In this document: piece by piece, positions 58,446-64,000 of the stretch
How the letters are laid out: each line of letters begins with the position of its first letter
Numbering within the stretch: position 1 is the stretch's first letter
Source: Sphaerisporangium rhizosphaerae
GTDB taxonomy: Bacteria; Actinomycetota; Actinomycetes; Streptosporangiales; Streptosporangiaceae
DNA: 64,000 nt
Reading direction: 5' to 3'
Assembly: GCF_042665155.1 (NCBI RefSeq)
Contig: NZ_JBHTCG010000003.1
Coordinates: 62,001-126,000 of the forward strand
Made by a program: the position numbers and the translations under genes
Notes under the pieces: generated by a model
What the model was told of the DNA's origin: nothing
Databases searched by the model: none
The model's input: only the letters and a program-made list of their open reading frames with translations

Positions 58446-59996
58446 TCAGCCGACGGGCTCGTCCATGGGGAGCTCGTCGACGTTGCGGCGCGGGCCGGTG
58501 AACCAGTGGCGCGCGGACAGCGTCCACCACAGGGCGATGCCGAGCAGCACGGCCCCGACGGCGATCGGCGCGTAGTTGACCGACGTCCAGGTGAAGTCCG
58601 CCGACCCCGGCACGCCGGCCGGGCTGATCGGCAGGACGAAGTACACCGAGATCACGATGATCTCGATGACCGCGATCCAGCCGAGCACCTTGTACTTGCC
58701 GCCCAGCGTCCACGGCCCGGGGCGGAAGGCGGCGCCCATCCGCAGCCGCAGCCAGATCGGGATGAGGAAGGCCAGGTACAGCCCGATCACCGCGATGGAC
58801 ACCACGGCCAGGAAGGCCACCGGGGTGGTGGTGCCGGCGGGGGCGTACAGCGCCGGCAGAGTGATCAGCAGGGCGACGGCGCACCCGGCGATGATCGCGT
58901 TCACCGGCGTCCTGTTGCGGTCGACGCGCGACCACAGACGCCATCCGGGCACCGCGCCGTCGCGGGAGAACGCGTAGGTCATCCGGGACATCGAGGTCAC
59001 GCAGCTCATGCCGCAGAAGAACTGGCCGATGGTCGAGATGCCGAAGATCACCGTGGCCAGGCTCGGCGTGAGCGACGAGGTGAAGATCGCCCCGACGAAG
59101 CCGGCCTCCTTGTTGACGGCGTCCACGTCGGTGGCCGCGAACAGGAAGGCCAGCAGCAGCACCCATCCGCCGATGGCCGAGTAGAAGATCGACTTCCACA
59201 GGCCCTTCGCGGCGGAGGTGGCCGCGCCGTGCGTCTCCTCCGACACGTGGGCGCAGGCGTCGAAACCGGTGATCGTGTACTGGGTGAGCAGGAAGCCCAG
59301 CGGCAACACGTACAGCCAGAACGTCGGCCCCGACGCGCCCGAGCCGAAGCCGGAGTTGTTGAACCGCTCGAACAGGAAGCCGACGCTCTGGTGCTCCGAC
59401 GGCCCGAAGATCAGGATCAGCACGACGACGGCCGCGCCGAACACGTGCCACCACACCGAGATGTTCTGCAGCAGTGAGATCAGCCGGTGGCTGAAGATGT
59501 TGATCAGCGCGTGCAGCACCAGGACGATCGCGAACAGCAGGAACGTCTGGTGCAGCGGGTCGCCCTTCGCCCAGCCGTCGCTGAACCGGCCGATGGTGAT
59601 GTTGAGGAACGTCGCGCAGCCGTAGTCCACCGAGGCGGTGACCGCGATGAGGCCGATCAGGTTCAGCCAGCCGGTGAACCAGCCGTGCACGGGACGGCCC
59701 AGCTTGGCGGCCCACCAGTAGATGCCGCCGGCCGTCGGGTAGGCCGAGACCAGCTCGGACATGCAAAAGCCGATGATGAGGATGAACGCCGAGATCAGCG
59801 GCCAGCCGACGGAGATGGCGATCGGCCCGCCGTTGTTCCACGCCTGGCTGAAGGTGGTGAAGCATCCGGCCAGGATGGAGATGATCGAGAAGGAGATCGC
59901 GAAGTTGGAGAAGCCGCTCCACGATCGCGAGAGCTCCTGCTTGTATCCGAGTTCGGCGAGGCGTTTGGCGTCGTCGTCGAGGGTGGGCTGGGCCAT
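58446..59996 (-). CDS. APC-superfamily amino-acid permease
   Basis: 516 aa, 12 helices, in the amino acid/choline transporter group (UGA4/Bat1 type): ELSRSWSGFSNFAISFSIISILAGCFTTF, ELVSAYPTAGGIYWWAAKLGRP, VSEETHGAATSAAKGLWKSI, SRMTYAFSRDGAVPGWRLWSRVDRNRTPVNAI. These carry GABA, choline or other amines. Paired by orientation and spacing with the kinase gene downstream of its promoter side, and with the flavoprotein. Confidence 0.85.
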   Translation of the reverse strand: MAQPTLDDDAKRLAELGYKQELSRSWSGFSNFAISFSIISILAGCFTTFSQAWNNGGPIAISVGWPLISAFILIIGFCMSELVSAYPTAGGIYWWAAKLGRPVHGWFTGWLNLIGLIAVTASVDYGCATFLNITIGRFSDGWAKGDPLHQTFLLFAIVLVLHALINIFSHRLISLLQNISVWWHVFGAAVVVLILIFGPSEHQSVGFLFERFNNSGFGSGASGPTFWLYVLPLGFLLTQYTITGFDACAHVSEETHGAATSAAKGLWKSIFYSAIGGWVLLLAFLFAATDVDAVNKEAGFVGAIFTSSLTPSLATVIFGISTIGQFFCGMSCVTSMSRMTYAFSRDGAVPGWRLWSRVDRNRTPVNAIIAGCAVALLITLPALYAPAGTTTPVAFLAVVSIAVIGLYLAFLIPIWLRLRMGAAFRPGPWTLGGKYKVLGWIAVIEIIVISVYFVLPISPAGVPGSADFTWTSVNYAPIAVGAVLLGIALWWTLSARHWFTGPRRNVDELPMDEPVG

Positions 59997-60100
59997 CGAG
60001 GCCTCCTTGGTGGCGCGGGTGGTGCCATGGTGCGGTGCGGGGGGTGCGTACTGCGAGGGAACCGCCGGGAGGTCGGGCGACCGCCGGGAGGTCGGGCGGG

Positions 60101-61264
60101 TCAGCCGGCCCGCGGGTCCCGCCCTCCGGGGGCGTTTCCGTGGGGCGGGCCGGTGGAGGGCGCTGAGGACGGGCCGGTGGAGGGGGCCGGGGACGGGCCG
60201 GTGGTGGTGTTTCCCGGGGACGGGTCGGAGATGGGGGCCGGAGGCGGGGCGGTGGAAGAAGCCGGAGGCGGGGCGGTGGGAGGAGGAGGGGCCGGTGAAG
60301 GATGCGCGGACGGCGGGGCGGAGGGCGGCACCGCGCCTCCCGCCGGGCGTCGCCCGCCTCGGACGTCGTCGAGGAGCCGGCCGAACCCCGGATCGTCGAG
60401 ATCGCGGACGGCCTGGGCGTACTTGTCGGCGGCCTCGGCCTCATAGTCGAAGTCGGCCGCCGCGGCATGCTCGGCGAGCAGGCCGTGGTGGACGCTGAAC
60501 CACAGCGTCCAGGTGAAGTTGGACATGAGCAGGTAGAGCCGGACTCTTGCCGCGGGATCCTCGTCCCCGAAGTAGGCCCGCGTCAACCGCCCGGCCATCT
60601 CGGGGTCGTAATCGGCCTCCGCCGCGATGTCGCCCAGCTCGAACGCCGGGTCGTTGTTGCCCGACAGCTGGTAGTCCACGATGCGGACCGCCGAGCCGTC
60701 GAAGATGAAATTCTCCGGCAGCAGGTCGTTGTGGCAGGGCACGGTGGGCGCCGGCCGCGCGGCCATGGCGGCCTCGATCGCCGCGATGGCGGGCAGCCGG
60801 TCTTCGTACCCCTCCGGGATGCGCAGCGCGTGGCCGCGGCACAGCGACAGTAGCTCGTCGAGCTTGCGGAAGATCGAGAAGTCGGTGGCGAAGCGCGGCC
60901 CGGCGTGCAGGCGGCGGCAGGCCAGGGCGATGCTCTCGGTCATCTTCGGGTCGCGCACGGCGGCGGCGTCGAGCGTGGCGCCGTCGATGTACTCCAGCAG
61001 GACCGCGCCGGGCAGGCGCAGCAGCACCTTGGCCCCCACTCCCGCCTGGGCGGCCCGGACCGTGTTGACGATCTCCAGGTCGAGGGGGATGCCCAGCCCG
61101 GCGGCGGAGACGCGCGGGTCCAGGACGCGCAGCAGCCAGCGGTCGCCGGCCTCGGTGTCGACGCGGACGATGTGGTGGCTCAACCCGCCCTTGATCGGGG
61201 TAGGGATGACCGGCCGGCCCGCCCAGGCCGCGACGAGTTCGAGTGCCGAGCCGAGGTCTGGCAC
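60101..61264 (-). CDS. APH/choline kinase-like phosphotransferase with Pro-rich tail
   Basis: 387 aa. Kinase fold: PTPIKGGLSHHIVRVDTEAGDRWLLRVLD (glycine loop), VLLEYIDGATL, catalytic VPCHNDLLPENFIFDGSAVRIVDYQLSGNNDPAFELGDIAAEAD with the HND and D of Brenner/IVDYQ motifs. About 85 residues of Pro/Ser/Thr low-complexity (SPAPSTGPSSAPSTGPP) close the protein. GTG 61264 with GGAGG; longer frames are poor. In context likely a choline or ethanolamine-type kinase, divergent from the flavoprotein. Confidence 0.8.
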   Translation of the reverse strand: MPDLGSALELVAAWAGRPVIPTPIKGGLSHHIVRVDTEAGDRWLLRVLDPRVSAAGLGIPLDLEIVNTVRAAQAGVGAKVLLRLPGAVLLEYIDGATLDAAAVRDPKMTESIALACRRLHAGPRFATDFSIFRKLDELLSLCRGHALRIPEGYEDRLPAIAAIEAAMAARPAPTVPCHNDLLPENFIFDGSAVRIVDYQLSGNNDPAFELGDIAAEADYDPEMAGRLTRAYFGDEDPAARVRLYLLMSNFTWTLWFSVHHGLLAEHAAAADFDYEAEAADKYAQAVRDLDDPGFGRLLDDVRGGRRPAGGAVPPSAPPSAHPSPAPPPPTAPPPASSTAPPPAPISDPSPGNTTTGPSPAPSTGPSSAPSTGPPHGNAPGGRDPRAG

Positions 61265-61335
61265 GCGGGCCTCCTTTGGTCTACCTTCAGACCATTGATC
61301 CGATTCTGCGGGCCGGTCGTTACACGGGGGTATCG

Positions 61336-63798
61336 ATGGTGGAACTTCCCGCCGAGGCGCAGGCCGTGGTCGTCGGCGGCGGCGTCGCCGGGTGCAGCGT
61401 CGCCTACCACCTGGCACGACTCGGCTGGACGGATGTCATCCTGCTCGAACAGCACGGGCTGACGGAAGGCACCACCTGGCATTCGGCGGGATTCGTCGGC
61501 CAGCTTCGCTCCACGGTCACCCAGACTCGCATGATCATGTACTCGGCGGGGCTGTACCCGGAGCTGCGCGAGCTGACCGGGCTCGACCCCGGCTGGCACG
61601 GCGTGGGCGGGCTGCGGCTGGCCACGACCGCCGAGCGGCACGAGGAACTGCTGCGCCAGGCCGGCGCCGCCGAGACCTACGGGCTCGACATGGACCTCGT
61701 CTCGGCCCGCGAGGCCCGCGACATGCTCCCGCTGATGGAGGTCGGGGACGTGCGCGCGGCCCTGTGGCTGCCAGGGGACGGCTGGCTGGACCCGGCCAGC
61801 CTCGGCCGCGCCCTCGCCGCCGGCGCCGAGAAGCTCGGAGCGCGCATCGTGACCGGCGTCCAGGTGACCGGCTTCGACGTGCGGGACGGGCGCGTGCGCG
61901 GCGTCCGGGCCGGCGAGCACGTCATCGCCACCGGGACCGTCGTCAACGCGGCCGGCGCGGCGGCCGGGCGGCTCGGCCGGCTGGCCGGGGCCGACATCCC
62001 CATCGTGCCGATCAAGCACCAGTACGTCGTCACCCGGCCGTTCGGCGTCCCGGCCTCGACGCCCACCGTGCGCGACCCGGACAACATCGTGTACTTCCGT
62101 GAGGAGGACGGCGGCATCCTCGTCGGCGGCTACATCCGCACCCCGCAGGTCTGGCAGGCCGCCGAGCCGCTGTCCGAGCCCCGGACGCTGTTCGAGCCCG
62201 ACATGGGCAAGTTCGCCGAATCGTGGGAGTCGGCCCGGCGCAGGCTCCCCGGCTTGGGCGAGACGGGCGGGCAGGACGCGGCGGACTTCGCCAAGGTGGT
62301 GCACGGGCCCGAGGCGTTCACCCCGGACGGGGAGTTCCTGCTCGGCGAGACCGCGGTCGCCGGCCTGTGGGTCGCGGCCGGATTCTGCGTCCACGGCCTG
62401 GCGGCGGCGGGCGGCGTGGGCAAGGTCATGGCCGAGTGGATCGTGGACGGCACGCCGGAGTACGACGTCTTCGGCATGGACGTGCGCCGGTTCGGCGCGC
62501 ACGCCCGCGGCGCGCGGTGGGCCCGCGCGAAGGCGCTGGACTCCTACAGCAAGTACTACGACGTGGTCTATCCCGGCGAGGAGCGCACGGCCGCGCGCCC
62601 GCTGCGCCGTTCTCCCGCCTACCCGCGCCACCTCGCGCTGGGCGCAGAGTTCGGCGAGAAGGCCGGCTGGGAGCGGGTGAACTGGTTCGCCGCCCCTGCC
62701 CCCGCTTCCGCGTCCACGGGCGCCGCCGTCGCGGCCGGGGACGGCGACGGCGGCGGGGAGGACTTCCGGCCGGCCGGATGGGCGGGGAGGTTCTGGTCGC
62801 CGGCCATCAGGGCCGAGTGCCTGGCCGCCCGCGACGCCGCCGCGCTGTTCGACCAGACCTCCTTCGCCAAACTGGAGATCACCGGGCTGGCCGGCCTGCA
62901 ACGCCTGTGCGCCAACGACCTCGACCGCCCCGTCGGCTCGGTGGTCTACACCCAGCTGCTCAACGAGCGCGGGGGCATCGAGGCGGACGTGACCGTCACC
63001 CGCCTGGCCGCCGACCGCTTCCGCATGGTCACCGGCACCGCGTTCGGCGTGCACGACGCCGCCTGGCTGCGCCGCCACGGGCTCGACGTGCGGGACGTCA
63101 CCTCGGCCCACGCCTGCTACTGCCTGTGGGGTCCGAAGGCTCTGGAGGTGCTCGGCGAGCTCAGCGACGACGACCTGACCTTCGGCTACATGCGGGCGCG
63201 CGAGATCAGCGTGGCCAACGTGCCGGTGCTGGCCCAGCGGGTGACCTTCGCCGGCGAGTTCGGCTGGGAGCTCTACTGCCCCACCGAGTACGGCCTGACC
63301 CTGTGGGACGCCCTTATGGAGGCGGGCGCGCCGCACGGCGTGCGCCCGGCCGGCTACCGGGCGCTCGACTGCCTGCGGCTGGAGAAGGGGTACCGCGTCT
63401 GGGGGCTGGACATCACGCCGGAGACCACGCCGCTGGAGGCCGGTCTCGGCTTCGCCGTCGCGGCGGGCAAGGACTTCGTCGGGCGCGACGCCCTCACCGC
63501 CCCGCGGCGTTCGCTGCGCTGCCTGGTGCTCGCCGACCCGCGGCAGGTCTGCCTGGGCGGCGAGCCGGTGCGCGTGGACGGCGTGCCCGCCTCCCGGGTG
63601 ACCAGCGGCGGCTACGGCCACCGGGTCGACCGCTCGATCGCGTACGCCTACCTGCCGGTCGGCGAGGAAGGGCCGGACGCCGCGCCGCCCGGCGTGGTCG
63701 AGGTGGGGGTGAACGGCGGGTGGGTGCCGGCCGAAATCGCGGCCGAGCCGCTCTACGACCCGGGCAACAGCCGAGTCCGTCACCTTCCCGGAGCGTAA
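61336..63798 (+). CDS. FAD-dependent dimethylglycine/sarcosine dehydrogenase-like oxidoreductase
   Basis: 820 aa. N-terminal DAO domain: AVVVGGGVAGCSVAYHLARLG (FAD fold), EGTTWHSAGFVGQLRS (covalent-flavin-type His loop), VNAAGAAAGRLG, PIKHQYVVT. Residues about 450-820 are a folate-binding GcvT domain: RAECLAARDAAALFDQTSFAKLEITGL, TQLLNERGGIEADVTVTRLA, EFGWELYCPTEYGLTLWDALMEAG, YRALDCLRLEKGYRVWGLDITPETTPLEAGLGF. This two-domain form demethylates dimethylglycine or sarcosine and passes one-carbon to tetrahydrofolate. ATG 61336. A Gly/Ala insert near 455-475 is odd. Confidence 0.9.
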   Translation: MVELPAEAQAVVVGGGVAGCSVAYHLARLGWTDVILLEQHGLTEGTTWHSAGFVGQLRSTVTQTRMIMYSAGLYPELRELTGLDPGWHGVGGLRLATTAERHEELLRQAGAAETYGLDMDLVSAREARDMLPLMEVGDVRAALWLPGDGWLDPASLGRALAAGAEKLGARIVTGVQVTGFDVRDGRVRGVRAGEHVIATGTVVNAAGAAAGRLGRLAGADIPIVPIKHQYVVTRPFGVPASTPTVRDPDNIVYFREEDGGILVGGYIRTPQVWQAAEPLSEPRTLFEPDMGKFAESWESARRRLPGLGETGGQDAADFAKVVHGPEAFTPDGEFLLGETAVAGLWVAAGFCVHGLAAAGGVGKVMAEWIVDGTPEYDVFGMDVRRFGAHARGARWARAKALDSYSKYYDVVYPGEERTAARPLRRSPAYPRHLALGAEFGEKAGWERVNWFAAPAPASASTGAAVAAGDGDGGGEDFRPAGWAGRFWSPAIRAECLAARDAAALFDQTSFAKLEITGLAGLQRLCANDLDRPVGSVVYTQLLNERGGIEADVTVTRLAADRFRMVTGTAFGVHDAAWLRRHGLDVRDVTSAHACYCLWGPKALEVLGELSDDDLTFGYMRAREISVANVPVLAQRVTFAGEFGWELYCPTEYGLTLWDALMEAGAPHGVRPAGYRALDCLRLEKGYRVWGLDITPETTPLEAGLGFAVAAGKDFVGRDALTAPRRSLRCLVLADPRQVCLGGEPVRVDGVPASRVTSGGYGHRVDRSIAYAYLPVGEEGPDAAPPGVVEVGVNGGWVPAEIAAEPLYDPGNSRVRHLPGA

Positions 63799-63982
63799 GG
63801 GCCGCTTCACAACCGTTCCACAGTTGCGGTGCGGCAGGGTTGAAAATCATTCCTACCGCGCATACCTGTACGCGGTCCTCCTGATTCCGCGGTGTCGCGT
63901 TCCGGTGGCGGCCGGCGAGCGCCGAGCGTCCGACGAGGAGGGGCACACGGCGCGACCTCACCCGACGCTCCAGGAGGCGAGC

Positions 63983-64000
63983 ATGGGCACTCCCGCACAC
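63983..64000 (+). CDS. Start of the next gene (partial)
   Basis: ATG 63983 with a good AGGAGG site 6 bp upstream opens MGTPAH and runs off the window. 185 bp after the flavoprotein; it may be the next step of the same pathway. Identity cannot be told. Bases 63799-63970 show no other gene. Confidence 0.6.

Overview
The window reads as the chromosome of a high-GC actinomycete. Codon third positions are strongly G/C, GTG starts and 4-bp gene overlaps are common, and it carries the usual actinobacterial families: LAL-type LuxR regulator, deoC-aldehyde dehydrogenase cluster, HadA/HadB dehydratase pair, PhoX and PspC. Gene order around the nuo genes, htpX, yajQ, tRNA-Tyr, tRNA-Thr, tRNA-Met, rpmG, the MaoC-like pair and murB resembles what I recall of Streptomyces coelicolor. 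The repeat-rich, low-complexity style and many DUF6461-type genes would suit Streptosporangiales or Thermomonosporaceae. Genus cannot be fixed from the sequence alone.

Layout. (1) 1-6.0 kb: end of a complex I operon, nuoK (partial)-nuoL-nuoM-nuoN, with tiny overlapping leader ORFs between K/L and L/M. (2) 6.3-11.1 kb: htpX, a PPOX-family protein, a secreted beta-propeller, a DUF6461-like protein and yajQ. (3) 11.24 kb: tRNA-Tyr. The next 28.6 kb, up to the tRNA-Thr/tRNA-Met/rpmG block at 39.9 kb, is accessory. Its first 4.8 kb is bracketed by a 51-bp direct repeat of the tRNA-Tyr 3' half. It holds an IS5-like insertion, a secreted beta-rich protein, a decayed excisionase-like ORF and a MerR/aldo-keto reductase pair. 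After it come a mercury-type MerR operon, an ECF sigma/anti-sigma locus, a membrane protein broken by a homopolymer frameshift, a MarR/VOC pair with twin palindromes, a PAF-AH-like hydrolase, an RTX protein, a CPT-like kinase, a 27-bp minisatellite, a PhoX phosphatase and a MarR-MFS-YceI-MarR operon in which both transporter and YceI protein carry carboxypeptidase-regulatory-like domains. An SPFH protein and a small ORF close the region.

(4) 39.9-44.3 kb: core block of tRNA-Thr, tRNA-Met, rpmG, hadA, hadB, a glycosyltransferase-like protein and murB. (5) 44.3-52.2 kb: a GDT1/TMEM165-type cation exporter read leftward behind a yybP-ykoY-type manganese riboswitch, a 963-aa LAL regulator, a 55-aa small protein, then deoC and two aldehyde dehydrogenase genes, the second catalytically truncated. 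(6) 52.5-58.3 kb: HrpB helicase with an IS605-type TnpB-only element at its start codon, a LURP-one-like protein, a PspC protein and lipB. (7) 58.4-64.0 kb: amino-acid permease and APH-like kinase facing a dimethylglycine/sarcosine dehydrogenase-like flavoprotein, probably a methylated-amine or amino-acid uptake and breakdown unit; a further gene starts at the right edge.

No CRISPR array, rRNA, replication origin or biosynthetic gene cluster was seen.
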